A DNA stretch of 64,000 bases from Cryobacterium arcticum (GCF_001679725.1 NZ_CP016282.1:930001-994000), one strand, 5' to 3'; positions 36,415 through 45,871 are shown, counted from the stretch's first letter. A program made the numbers and translations. Notes: generated from the sequence alone by a model not told the origin.

Positions 36415-37454
36415 CCCTCACCCCCGATCGTGTGAACCAGGGACAGCCGCGTGCGCAGCCCGGCGCCGACCTGATGACCAGCGAGGAAGCCAGCCAGTTC
36501 GCCACCCTCTTCGACCGGCTGGTGCGCGGCGTCGAGGAGGTCGTGCTGGGCAAGCAGCACGTGATCCGGCTCGCGTTCACCACGTTGTTCAGCGGCGGGC
36601 ACCTGCTGCTGGAGGACGTGCCGGGCACCGGGAAGACCTCGCTGGCCCGCGCCGTGGCGCAGAGCGTGCGCGGCACCAGCAGCCGGGTGCAGTTCACCCC
36701 CGACCTGCTGCCCGGTGACATCACCGGGGTGAGCATCTTCGACCAGCGCACGGCCACCTTCGAATTCCACCGCGGGCCGGTGTTCGCCAACATCGTGCTC
36801 GCCGACGAGATCAACCGGGCGAGCCCGAAGACGCAGTCCGCGCTGCTCGAGGTGATGGAGGAGGGCCAGGTCACGGCAGACGGGATCACCCATCGGCTGA
36901 GCGGCCCATTCATGGTCATCGCCACCCAGAACCCGATCGAGCAGGCCGGCACCTACCGGCTGCCCGAGGCCCAGCTGGACCGGTTCCTGATGAAGACCTC
37001 GATCGGCTACCCCGACCACGCCGCCACCGTGCGGATCCTCGAGGGTGCCAGCCGGGCCGCCGGCGACGCCCAGGTGGCGCCGGTGCTCTCGGCCGAGTCA
37101 GTCGTGGAGGTCGCCGCCCTGGCCCGCACCGTGTTCGTCGACGCGACCATCAACGACTACGTCTCCCGGCTCGTCGACGCCACCCGCTCCAGCCCGGAGG
37201 TGCGCCTGGGCGCCAGCGTGCGCGGCGCCCTCGCCCTGGTGCGCACGGCCAAGACCTATGCCGCCTCACAGGGCAGGCACTACGTGGTGCCCGACGACGT
37301 GAAGGCGCTCGCCGAACCCGTGCTGGCGCACCGGATGCTGCTGGACGCCGAGGCCGAATTCGACGGGGTCACCGCCTCGAGCGTGATCGGCCGGATCCTG
37401 GTGGAGACCCCTCCGCCGCGCAGCGCCGAGGAGCGGCGGGCGGATGCGCTCTAA
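36411..37454 (+). CDS. MoxR-family AAA+ ATPase
   Basis: This 347-residue soluble AAA+ ATPase has Walker A PGTGKT (K75), Walker B IVLADEINRA (D132, E133), sensor 1 in VIATQNPIEQAGTYRLPEAQLDRF, and the C-terminal lid domain. MoxR proteins act as chaperones, usually with DUF58 and von Willebrand-type partners, to mature or assemble envelope complexes. ATG 36411 overlaps the stop of the Ig/Fn3 gene; ATG at residue 22 is a less likely start. The gene ends 11 bases inside the DUF58 gene. It is the aaa-atp member of the PFNA-like cluster. Confidence 0.95.
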   Translation: MTLTPDRVNQGQPRAQPGADLMTSEEASQFATLFDRLVRGVEEVVLGKQHVIRLAFTTLFSGGHLLLEDVPGTGKTSLARAVAQSVRGTSSRVQFTPDLLPGDITGVSIFDQRTATFEFHRGPVFANIVLADEINRASPKTQSALLEVMEEGQVTADGITHRLSGPFMVIATQNPIEQAGTYRLPEAQLDRFLMKTSIGYPDHAATVRILEGASRAAGDAQVAPVLSAESVVEVAALARTVFVDATINDYVSRLVDATRSSPEVRLGASVRGALALVRTAKTYAASQGRHYVVPDDVKALAEPVLAHRMLLDAEAEFDGVTASSVIGRILVETPPPRSAEERRADAL

Positions 37455-38616
37455 CCTCCGGATGCTCCGCGCGGTCACGCCGCTCGGCTGGGCCGTCTCC
37501 TGCTGCGCGCTCGCGGCGCTCGCGGCCGGATACACCCTGGGCTGGGCCGAGCTCGTGACGATCGGCTGGGCGGCCGCCGTTCTGGTGGCCGTCGCCGTGG
37601 CGTACCTGTTCGGCGGCACGAGCCACCGCATCTCGCTGAGCTTGCCCGTCGACAGGGTCGTCGCCGGGGAACGGGTGCCCGGCCAGGTGGACGTGCAGAA
37701 CCCGACCGGCCGACGGCTGGGCGCCGTGACCGTGCAGGTGCCCGTTGGCGCCGGGGGAGTGGCCGAGTTCCCGGTGCCGTCGCTGGCGGCGCACGCCGTC
37801 CTCGACGAGGTCTTCGTCGTGCCGGCCGAACACCGCGGCATCGTCCCGATCGGCCCCGTGCACACCGTACGCGGCGACCCTGTGGGCCTGGTGCGGCGCG
37901 AGACCGTGCTCGCCCAACGCATCGACCTGTACGTGCACCCGCGCACCATCGCCATCCCCAGCATGAGCCAGGGCTTCGTACGCGACCTGGAGGGCACCCC
38001 GACCCGCGACCTCACCTCGAGCGACATCGCGTTCCACGCGCTGCGCGAATACCAGCCCGGCGACGACAGGCGCAGCATCCACTGGAAGAGCACCGCACGG
38101 ACCGGGCGGTTCATGGTGCGCCAGTACGAACAGACCCGGCGCAGCCATCTGCTCGTGGTCTTCAGCCTGGCGCCGGCCGACTACGCCGGCGACGAGGAGT
38201 TCGAACTGGCCGTGAGCGTGGCCGGGTCGTTGGGCGTGCGGGCGATCCGCGACGCGCGCACCGTGTCGGTTCTGGTGAGCAGCGGACCGTTGGCCACGGT
38301 GACGCCCGCCCGGCTGCTCGACGGCCTGAGCGGCGTGGACCTGACCCCCTCGGCCGCAGGCCTCCGCACCCTGGCCCGTCAGGCCGCCCGGTCGGTGGCC
38401 GGGCTGTCCGTGGTCTTCCTCGTCTGCGGCTCGTCGACCCCGCTGGCCGTGCTGCGGGCCGCGGCCGCCGGCTTCCCGCTGGGCGTCGAGGTCGTCGCCG
38501 TGGTCTGCGACCCGGGAGCCCGGCCGGGGCTCGTCCACTCCGGCAACCTGAGCCTGGTCACCATCGGCTTCCTCGACGACCTCAAACAGAGCCTGGCCAG
38601 GGGAGCCGCGGCATGA
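37444..38616 (+). CDS. DUF58 domain-containing membrane protein
   Basis: This 390-residue protein has two N-terminal membrane helices (about residues 12-55), a beta-rich extracytoplasmic or membrane-proximal part, and the diagnostic DUF58 motif YQPGDDRRSIHWKSTARTG (around residue 210), followed by a von Willebrand A-like region (HLLVVFSLAPADYAGDEEFE). DUF58 proteins nearly always lie next to a MoxR ATPase and a transglutaminase-like protein, as here. Function is unknown; an adaptor for MoxR is the usual inference. It overlaps moxR by 11 bases and the next gene by 4. Confidence 0.92.
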   Translation: MRSNLRMLRAVTPLGWAVSCCALAALAAGYTLGWAELVTIGWAAAVLVAVAVAYLFGGTSHRISLSLPVDRVVAGERVPGQVDVQNPTGRRLGAVTVQVPVGAGGVAEFPVPSLAAHAVLDEVFVVPAEHRGIVPIGPVHTVRGDPVGLVRRETVLAQRIDLYVHPRTIAIPSMSQGFVRDLEGTPTRDLTSSDIAFHALREYQPGDDRRSIHWKSTARTGRFMVRQYEQTRRSHLLVVFSLAPADYAGDEEFELAVSVAGSLGVRAIRDARTVSVLVSSGPLATVTPARLLDGLSGVDLTPSAAGLRTLARQAARSVAGLSVVFLVCGSSTPLAVLRAAAAGFPLGVEVVAVVCDPGARPGLVHSGNLSLVTIGFLDDLKQSLARGAAA

Positions 38617-40961
38617 CCGCGCACGGCACCCGCTGGATCCTGGGCAACACCGCGGCCATGCTCGCCGCCACCGCCGTGGCGGCCACCGCCCTGTGGCCGG
38701 TGTACCAGAGCACGGCGTTCGTGCAGCTGGTCGCCGTGACCGCCGTGCTCGGCTGCGGCATCGCCGTCGCCGGCAGGGTGTGGCGCTGGCCGGCCTGGCT
38801 CGTCGCCGCGGCGACCCTGGCCGGCTACCTCCTCGTCGGGGTGCCCCTGGCCATTCCCGGCCGCGCGCTGTTCGGCGTGCTGCCGACCCCCGCCGGCCTC
38901 GCCGAGCTGGTGCCGGCGACCGCGCTCAGCTGGAAACAGCTGGTCACCATCGTGCTGCCGGTCGGCTCCTATCAGGCCCTGTTGGTGCCCGCCCTGATCC
39001 TGGTGCTGGGCAGTACCGTCATCGGGCTCACCGTGGCGCTGCGCAGCCGGGCCGCCGAGACCGCGCTGCTGGCGCCCGCACTGCTCTTCGTGGCCGGCAT
39101 CATCCTGGGCCCTGGCACCGCCGAGTCACCGGGACTCCGCGGGCTGGCCCTGTTCACGGTGCTGGTGCTTTGGTTGCTCTGGCTGGGCCACGAACGACGG
39201 CGGCACCGGCTGACGGTCAGCGGCGGCCGCGCCAGGCCGGTCGGTGCCCGTCGCCCGGCCGCCCTCAGGGTGGCCGCGCTCACCGCGCTGTCGCTTCTGG
39301 TGGCCGTCGGCGCCGGTTCGCTCGCCTCCTCCGCACTGCCGCCGACGGCGACCAGGGACGTGCTGCGCACCCGGGTGCAGGCCCCGTTCGACGTGCGCGC
39401 CTACCCGAGCCCGCTCACCGGTTTCCGCGGCTACCTGGCGGCCGACCGGGCCGACGCCGTGTTGTTCGAGGTGTCCGGTCTGCCCGCGGGCGGACGCATC
39501 CGGCTGGCCACCCTCGACGACTACGACGGGGTGGTCTACGCCGTCGGCAGCGCGGATGCGGCGTCCGGTACCGCCGATTCGGGCACCTTCACCCGGCTGC
39601 CGTACCGCCTCGACCAGAGCGCCGTCGCCGGTGACGAGGTCACCCTCACGGTGACGGTCCAGGACTACTCGGGAGTGTGGGTCCCAGGAGCCGGCGCGCT
39701 GGAGCGCATCCGGTTCACCGGCCCGGCGGCGTCTGAACTGCAGGACTCGTTCGTCTACAACAACCTCGGCGGCACCGCCGCCGTGATCGCAGGCCTCGGA
39801 CGCGGCGATGGCTACACCAGCACGTCGGTCGTGCCGTCTACTACCGGCGACCTCGCCGACGCCCTGCCCGGCACTGCGGTGCTGCCGCCCATCGGGGTGC
39901 TGCCCGACGGGCTCGACGAGACCCTCGCCGGGTACCTGCGTCCCGGAGACAGTACGGGCGAGCGGCTGCAGGCCATGCTCGACGGTCTGGCTGCGGACGG
40001 GTACGTCAGCAGCGGGGCCGCCGGGGAACCGGCCAGCCGCTCCGGCCACGGCGCCGACCGGATCAGCGAGCTCCTCGACGACCAGCCGATGCTCGGCGAC
40101 GCCGAGCAGTACGCGGTGACGGCCGCGCTGATGGCCAGGCAGATCGGCTTTCCCGCCCGGGTCGTGCTGGGCTTCGCCCCCGACGGCGACGGCGACGGCG
40201 GCCCCACGGCCGTGACCGGGGCCGACGTGTCGGCCTGGATCGAGGTGCAGACGCTCGCCGACGGCTGGGTGAGCCTGGACCCCACCCCGCCCGTGCGGGA
40301 CATCCCGGAGAGCCAGCCGGAGGACCCCACCCAGGTGGCCCGCCCGCAGACCGTGCTGCCGCCTGCGGTACCGGACACGGCCGACCAGATCGACCCGGCC
40401 CCGCCGGAGAGCAGCACGGCGGACGACCCGCCCACCGCTGATCCGTTCTGGGGTGTCGTGCGCCTGGTGGTCGCCGTCGTCGGATGGTCGGCGCTCGGCC
40501 TGCTCGTGCTCGCCGCACCGTTCCTGGCCGTGATCCTGGCCAAGTGGCGTCGGCGCCGACGCCGGCGGCGGGCCCCAGGGGCCGTCGACCGGGTCGTGGG
40601 CGGTTGGCGGGAATTCGCCGACACCGCCACCGACTACCGCATCGACGTGCCCGGACAGGCGACACGCGCCGAACTGGCACGGTCCGTGGGCGGTGTGCGC
40701 GCCGCGTGGCTGGCGGCGGAGGTGGACCGGGCGGTCTTCGCGCCCGACGGGGCCGCGCAGGCCGACGGCGACGCGGTCTGGGTATCGGTGCGGGAGCTGC
40801 GCACCAGCCTGGGCGCTGGGCGCACCCGCCGCGAGCGGATGCGGGCGGCTGTCTCGGTGCGCTCTTTCGGTCGCTACGCTAAGAAGACGACCGGGCGGGA
40901 GGGTCGACGCAGGCGCCGGCCGGGGGGAACCGGCGCGAGCACGAAGGGAACGGGCACGTGA
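38613..40961 (+). CDS. TgpA-like membrane protein with a degenerate transglutaminase domain
   Basis: The 782-residue protein has about seven N-terminal membrane helices (residues 10-230), a large outer region, a transglutaminase-core-like domain (about residues 440-560), one more membrane helix (about 613-640), and a cytoplasmic tail. In the core, the usual GxCEx(F/Y)A becomes GDAEQYA (A497 for the catalytic Cys), and the usual AHAWxEV becomes VSAWIEV (S540 for the His); only D556 in LDPT remains. It therefore cannot be a cysteine transglutaminase/protease and is probably a binding pseudoenzyme. It fills the tgm position of the PFNA-type cluster. ATGA overlap with DUF58. Confidence 0.88.
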   Translation: MTAHGTRWILGNTAAMLAATAVAATALWPVYQSTAFVQLVAVTAVLGCGIAVAGRVWRWPAWLVAAATLAGYLLVGVPLAIPGRALFGVLPTPAGLAELVPATALSWKQLVTIVLPVGSYQALLVPALILVLGSTVIGLTVALRSRAAETALLAPALLFVAGIILGPGTAESPGLRGLALFTVLVLWLLWLGHERRRHRLTVSGGRARPVGARRPAALRVAALTALSLLVAVGAGSLASSALPPTATRDVLRTRVQAPFDVRAYPSPLTGFRGYLAADRADAVLFEVSGLPAGGRIRLATLDDYDGVVYAVGSADAASGTADSGTFTRLPYRLDQSAVAGDEVTLTVTVQDYSGVWVPGAGALERIRFTGPAASELQDSFVYNNLGGTAAVIAGLGRGDGYTSTSVVPSTTGDLADALPGTAVLPPIGVLPDGLDETLAGYLRPGDSTGERLQAMLDGLAADGYVSSGAAGEPASRSGHGADRISELLDDQPMLGDAEQYAVTAALMARQIGFPARVVLGFAPDGDGDGGPTAVTGADVSAWIEVQTLADGWVSLDPTPPVRDIPESQPEDPTQVARPQTVLPPAVPDTADQIDPAPPESSTADDPPTADPFWGVVRLVVAVVGWSALGLLVLAAPFLAVILAKWRRRRRRRRAPGAVDRVVGGWREFADTATDYRIDVPGQATRAELARSVGGVRAAWLAAEVDRAVFAPDGAAQADGDAVWVSVRELRTSLGAGRTRRERMRAAVSVRSFGRYAKKTTGREGRRRRRPGGTGASTKGTGT

Positions 40962-41557
40962 ACTGCCAGATTTGCAGTGCGCACCTGCCGGAGGGCGCCA
41001 TGTTCTGCGGCGGCTGTGGGAGTTCGACCACGGCCACCCCGTTGACCCGCAAGCGCGCCGATCCCCGGCCCAACGACACCACCATCATCCAACCGGTGGC
41101 GCCGCGGTCCACGGTGATCTCGGTTCCGCTCTGGCCGGCCGGCAGCCTGCAGGCCGGCACGGCTCCAGCCCCCGCCCCGGCCTCCGCGGATGCCGCTCCG
41201 GAGGGTGCCGGCACGCCGGCGCCCGTCGTCGCTGAGCGGTACACCCTGCAGTTCAGCACGGGCGAGACCGTCTCGGTGCGCGGCACGGGCCTGATCGGCC
41301 GCCGGCCGCTGCCGCAGCCGACCGAACGATTCGATCACCTCATCCAGATCACCGACCTCGGCATGTCGGTGTCCAAGAGCCACCTGGAATTCGGCCAGCA
41401 CGACGGCGAGTTCTGGGTCAACGACAGGTTCTCCGGCAACGGCACCGTCGTGCGCCGGGCGCCGGCCCCCGCGCTGCGCTGCGAACCCGGGCGCCGGTAC
41501 CTTGTCGGGCGTGGGTCCCGGGTGGAGATCGGCGACCAGTTCTTCATGGTGCTCTGA
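40958..41557 (+). CDS. Zinc-ribbon plus FHA domain protein
   Basis: This 199-residue cytoplasmic protein begins with a zinc ribbon (C3, C6, C17, C20; CxxC-x10-CxxC), has a Pro/Ala-rich linker (about residues 60-85), and ends with an FHA domain (about 100-199): GLIGRRPLPQ, then SVSKSHLEFG, then VNDRFSGNGTVV. It is the second FHA protein of the cluster, at its distal end, and directly precedes the FtsK/EccC-like ATPase. In Firmicutes EssC, FHA and FtsK-type domains are fused, so the two may function together here. GTG 40958 overlaps the upstream stop. Confidence 0.88.
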   Translation: MNCQICSAHLPEGAMFCGGCGSSTTATPLTRKRADPRPNDTTIIQPVAPRSTVISVPLWPAGSLQAGTAPAPAPASADAAPEGAGTPAPVVAERYTLQFSTGETVSVRGTGLIGRRPLPQPTERFDHLIQITDLGMSVSKSHLEFGQHDGEFWVNDRFSGNGTVVRRAPAPALRCEPGRRYLVGRGSRVEIGDQFFMVL

Positions 41558-41654
41558 CCGACGACAGGTCCTCCACAGCCTGCTGACGACGGAAGTTCTT
41601 CACCGGTCTCCGGCCCGGCCGGGCACGGGAGCGCCGTCCGGCTTCGCTGGAGCC

Positions 41655-44606
41655 ATGGCCACCGACTCACCGCAGCTCCCGCCGGCCGACCCGATCCGGT
41701 TGCCGACCCGGCCGACGGCGCCCGACCGGGCCGCGTTCCCCCTCATCGCCTGCGTGGCGCCGCTGATCGCCGCGGGCCTGATCTGGTGGATCACCGGGTC
41801 GGCGCTGGTCCTGGTCTTCGCCGTGCTCAGCCCGGTGATCGCCGTGGCCGGGCTGCTCGACGGGCGATGGTCCACCGCCCGGCGACGACGCCGGGATGCC
41901 GCGGACTACGCGGCCGCGATGACCGAGGCCGCGGATGCCGTGGACCGGGCCCTCGAGAGGCTGCGCGACGCCGCCTGGCACCAGGCGCCCTCCGTGCAGA
42001 CCATGCTCGAGCGACCGGACGAGCCGGGCCGCTGGGCGGACCCGGCCGAAGCACCCGTCGTTCTCGGCGCCGGCACGGTGCCCAGCGGCCTGCGCCTGGA
42101 GGGGGCCGGTGACGCCGCCGAGCACCGGGAGCTGCGGGCGCGCGCCGCCGGGCTCGCGGGGGCACCGATCGTCGTCGACCCGGCCGGCGGCATCGGGCTG
42201 ATCGGGCCTGGGCTGCTGCTGCGGGCGCTCGCGCGGAGCCTGGTGGTGCAGTTGACCGGGCAGCTCAGCCCTCGCAGTCTGGGCCTGCGGCTGCCGGACG
42301 GACCGGACTGGGCGTGGGCGGCCCGACTCCCGCACCACCGTGCCGAGTCCCCGGCGCAGTGGCTCACGGTGCTCGACGCCGATCAGACATCCCCGCCGCC
42401 GCACCGGCCAGGGGACGGACCCTGGATCGCGTTGGCCGGCACCGGAGCGGGCCTGCCGCCGGGGTGCGCCACCGTCGTGCGGGTGCACGGGCCCGTCGGC
42501 GCGGAGATCGTGCGCTTGGCGGGCCGCCCGGCTGCCGTGCCCGTGGCTCCCGTTCTGGTGGCCGAGAGCCAGGTGGCCGGGCTGGGGGAGGCGCTCGGCC
42601 GTGCGGCAGACGCGGCCGGCCTCGGGGGACCCACCGGCACCCTGCCCGACACGGTCTCCTTCGCCGCGCTCGGTGCTGCGACGGGCGCAGGTGCGGCCAG
42701 CACCCGCGTGGCCGGGCCCGTGACGGAGCTGAGCTGCGCGGTGGGCCTGGGCGAGCACGGGCCCCTCGTCGTCGACCTAGTGCGCGACGGCCCGCACGCC
42801 CTCGTGGGCGGCACGACGGGCAGCGGCAAGAGCGAACTGCTGGTGACATGGGTGGCGGCGCTGGCCTCCCGGTACGACCCCGGCCAGGTCACCTTCCTGC
42901 TCGTCGACTTCAAGGGCGGCGCGGCCTTCGACCTGCTCCGCGCCCTGCCGCACTGTGTGGGGCTGATCACCGACCTCGACGAGCGGGAGGCGCACCGCGC
43001 CCTGGCGAGCCTCGCGGCCGAACTGCGGCACCGGGAGCGCGTGCTGCGGGACGCCGGCGCCCGCGACATAACCGACTTGCCCAGCGCCGCCCTCGCGCGG
43101 CTCGTGATCGTCGTGGACGAGTTCGCGACCATGGTGGCCGCGTTCCCGGCCCTGCACGCCGTGTTCGTCGATATCGCCGCCCGCGGGCGCTCCCTCGGGG
43201 TGCACCTGGTGCTCTGCACGCAGCGGCCGGCCGGCGTGCTGAGGGACGCGCTCCTGGCCAATTGCAGCCTGCGGATCTCGCTGCGAGTGAACAACCGGGC
43301 CGACAGCCAGGCCGTGCTCGGTTCGGATGCCGCCGCCCTGATCGACGCCGCCCGCCCCGGCCGGTGCGCGCTCGTGCGGGGGTCCACGCCGGTCGAGACC
43401 GCACAGGTGGCCGCAACGGGTGACGCCGACATCCGGCAGATCGCGAATGATCGGCCGGCCGGGCCGAACCTGCCGCGGCGCCCCTGGCTGGACCCGCTCC
43501 CGCACCGGGTGACCCGGGCGCAGCTGGCCGCAACGGGCGCCGCCCCGCCAGGACTGCTGCTCGGCCTGCTCGACGAGCCGGAGCACCAGCGTTACCGGGT
43601 GGCCGGCTACGACCCCGGCGTCGACGGCAACCTGCTGGTGATCGGCGGTGCGCGCACCGGCAAGTCCACTCTGCTGGCCGCGCTCGCCGAGCAGGCGCCG
43701 TCCAGGGTGCGGCTGGTGCCCGCCGACGTCGAGGGCACCTGGGATGCGCTGGTGCGGGCCCACGCCGAACTGGACGGCCTCGTCCACACGGACCGGGCGA
43801 CCGGCGCTCACCGGCAGGAGGGCGCCCGGGAGAGCCGGCTGCTGCTGATCGACGACCTGGACGCCGTGCTGGCGCGCTGGGGCGACGAACACCGGGCCGC
43901 CGCTGTGGACCTCGTGACCGGTCTTCTCCGAGACGGCGGGCCGAGCGGGCTGCGGCTGGTCATCACCGTTCAACGGCTCACCGGCGCCTTGCAGATGCTG
44001 CCCGCCCTGTGCCAGAGCCGGGTGGTGCTGCGGCTGCCGGGCGTGCACGAGCACCAGGCCGCGGGGGAGCCGGCGGCCAGCTACGACGCAACCCTGCCTA
44101 CCGGCGGCGGCCGTTGGCGGGGCGGGCGCATCCAGCTGCTGCAGCCGGAGCCGGTCGGCGGCGGCTCGGCGCAGCCGGTGCGACGACACGTCGATGTGCC
44201 CTCGGCCTCGGATACGGCGGGTCCGGAGGGGGTACGGGCGGTGCTGCTCGTGGTCGCCGGTTCGGTCGCCCGGTCGGCCGCGGCGTTCCAGGTGGATGGG
44301 CCGGCCGGCTCCCGCCGCGTGGTCGAGCTGGCGGCCGGTCCCGTCGCCGGGGCGGGTGGCCGGATAGAAGTGTCCACGGTGGCCGCAGGCACCGTGCTGG
44401 TGGGCGACGCCGATGCCTGGCAGGGGAACTGGTCCCTGCTGGCCGGGCTGCGCCGAACAGCACCGCTGGTCTTCGACGGCGCCTCCCTCGGCGATTACCG
44501 CCTGCTGACACGTCGGCGAGAGCTGCCGCCACCGTTGGCGCCGGGCCGCTCGCGGGGCTGGCTCGTCGAGCCGGACGGCACCGTCCGGCGGGTGACGCTG
44601 CCCTAA
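41655..44606 (+). CDS. FtsK/SpoIIIE-type membrane ATPase, EccC/EssC-like
   Basis: The 983-residue protein has two N-terminal membrane helices (about residues 29-70), a roughly 300-residue spacer, then a full FtsK/SpoIIIE ATPase (Walker A GTTGSGKSE with K392; Walker B IVVDEFA with D488, E489; CTQRPAG sensor) and a second, weaker ATPase (GGARTGKST with K670; LLIDDLDA with D733, D734). This two-helix plus tandem-ATPase layout is that of type VII secretion EccC/EssC rather than of DNA-translocating FtsK, which has four helices and a gamma domain. No WXG100 gene is seen nearby. ATG 41655 is chosen as the first Met before the membrane part. It converges on ald. Confidence 0.85.
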   Translation: MATDSPQLPPADPIRLPTRPTAPDRAAFPLIACVAPLIAAGLIWWITGSALVLVFAVLSPVIAVAGLLDGRWSTARRRRRDAADYAAAMTEAADAVDRALERLRDAAWHQAPSVQTMLERPDEPGRWADPAEAPVVLGAGTVPSGLRLEGAGDAAEHRELRARAAGLAGAPIVVDPAGGIGLIGPGLLLRALARSLVVQLTGQLSPRSLGLRLPDGPDWAWAARLPHHRAESPAQWLTVLDADQTSPPPHRPGDGPWIALAGTGAGLPPGCATVVRVHGPVGAEIVRLAGRPAAVPVAPVLVAESQVAGLGEALGRAADAAGLGGPTGTLPDTVSFAALGAATGAGAASTRVAGPVTELSCAVGLGEHGPLVVDLVRDGPHALVGGTTGSGKSELLVTWVAALASRYDPGQVTFLLVDFKGGAAFDLLRALPHCVGLITDLDEREAHRALASLAAELRHRERVLRDAGARDITDLPSAALARLVIVVDEFATMVAAFPALHAVFVDIAARGRSLGVHLVLCTQRPAGVLRDALLANCSLRISLRVNNRADSQAVLGSDAAALIDAARPGRCALVRGSTPVETAQVAATGDADIRQIANDRPAGPNLPRRPWLDPLPHRVTRAQLAATGAAPPGLLLGLLDEPEHQRYRVAGYDPGVDGNLLVIGGARTGKSTLLAALAEQAPSRVRLVPADVEGTWDALVRAHAELDGLVHTDRATGAHRQEGARESRLLLIDDLDAVLARWGDEHRAAAVDLVTGLLRDGGPSGLRLVITVQRLTGALQMLPALCQSRVVLRLPGVHEHQAAGEPAASYDATLPTGGGRWRGGRIQLLQPEPVGGGSAQPVRRHVDVPSASDTAGPEGVRAVLLVVAGSVARSAAAFQVDGPAGSRRVVELAAGPVAGAGGRIEVSTVAAGTVLVGDADAWQGNWSLLAGLRRTAPLVFDGASLGDYRLLTRRRELPPPLAPGRSRGWLVEPDGTVRRVTLP

Positions 44607-45730
44607 CCGGCCGGTGCGGCGAGCACCTCGGCCAGGGGCGTGAGCGGCAGGGCGTGTGCCGTGGCGACCGGGGCACTGGTGAGCACCCCGCCGAATGTGT
44701 TCAGCCCCAGCGCCAGGGACGCGTCGGCGCGCAACGCATCCACCCACCCCCGGTTCGCGATGGCACGCACATAGGGCAGCGTCGCGTTGGTGAGCGCATA
44801 CGTCGACGTGCTCGGCACGGCGCCCGGCATGTTGGCCACGCAGTAGAACAGCGAACCGTGCACCGTGAAGGTGGGCTCGGTGTGCGTGGTGGGGTGGGTG
44901 TCAGCGAAGCAGCCGCCCTGGTCCACCGCGATGTCCACGAGCACGCTTCCGGCCTTCATGCGCGACACCAGCTCGTTGCTGACGAGTTTGGGCGCCCGGG
45001 CGCCGGGAATGAGGACCGACCCGATCACCAGATCGGATTGCAGCAGCGCGGTCTCGATCTCGAAGGCATTCGACGCGATGGTCTTCACCCGGCCGTAATG
45101 CAGGGTGTCCAACTCGCGCAACCTGAAGAGATTGGTGTCGAGGACAGTGACCTCCGCGCCCAGCCCGATCGCCACCTGCATCGCGGCGGTTCCGGCGACA
45201 CCGCCACCCAGGACGGTGACCCGGGCCGGATGCGTGCCGGGCACGCCGGGCACCAGCAGACCGGGGCCACCGTTGGGCTTGAGCATGGCGTTGGCCCCGA
45301 CGATGGGCGCCAGACGTCCGGCGACCTCGCTCATGGGCGCCAGCAGGGGCAGCGCCCGGGTCGGCAGCTGCACGGTCTCGTACGCGATGGCGGTGACTCC
45401 AGCGTCGAGCAGCGCCCGGGTGAGGCCCGCCTCGGCGGCCAGATGGAGATAGGTGAAGAGCACCAGGTCGGCCCGGAAGTACCCGTATTCGCTCGGCACC
45501 GGCTCCTTCACCTTGAGCAGCAGCTCGGCCGCCGACCAGGTGGAGACGGCATCGGGCAGGATCGCGGCGCCGGCCGCTGAGAACTGGTCGTCGGTGATCG
45601 ACGACCCCAGCCCTGCGCCGGTTTCGATCAGCACCTCATGGCCGTGCAGCACCAGGTCGTGCACCCCGGCGGGCGTGATCGCCACCCGGAACTCGTTGTC
45701 CTTGATCTCTTTCGGTACACAAATCCGCAT
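44603..45730 (-). CDS. ald: Alanine dehydrogenase
   Basis: Ald interconverts alanine with pyruvate and ammonium using NAD. The 375-residue enzyme has the substrate-binding MRICVPKEIKDNEFRVAITP start, LLKVKEPVPSEY (substrate Lys), TYLHLAAE (catalytic His), the Rossmann motif VTVLGGGVAGTAAMQ and the DIAVDQGGCFA motif. AAAGGAG precedes the ATG. It faces away from the potD gene across a 265-base divergent region. In this setting it would recycle the alanine formed by pyruvate-dependent aminotransferases, which is an inference from the neighbourhood. Its stop overlaps that of the FtsK-like gene. Confidence 0.95.
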   Translation of the reverse strand: MRICVPKEIKDNEFRVAITPAGVHDLVLHGHEVLIETGAGLGSSITDDQFSAAGAAILPDAVSTWSAAELLLKVKEPVPSEYGYFRADLVLFTYLHLAAEAGLTRALLDAGVTAIAYETVQLPTRALPLLAPMSEVAGRLAPIVGANAMLKPNGGPGLLVPGVPGTHPARVTVLGGGVAGTAAMQVAIGLGAEVTVLDTNLFRLRELDTLHYGRVKTIASNAFEIETALLQSDLVIGSVLIPGARAPKLVSNELVSRMKAGSVLVDIAVDQGGCFADTHPTTHTEPTFTVHGSLFYCVANMPGAVPSTSTYALTNATLPYVRAIANRGWVDALRADASLALGLNTFGGVLTSAPVATAHALPLTPLAEVLAAPAG

Positions 45731-45871
45731 GGGGCTCCTTTGCCGGCGCGGGCGACCCGGGAGAGGCGCACGCCCGTGGCCACAGCATACTGGTGCGCCC
45801 CGTCGAAGCCCGTGTGCGTTTTCGAACGTGTTCAGGGCACCTGACCGACGGTATCCGCTGAAATCGCGTCG

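Noticed and set aside
26975-44606. A complete type VII secretion system
   Set aside because: Only an EccC-like ATPase is seen; no WXG100, EccB, EccD, EccE or mycosin genes are visible.
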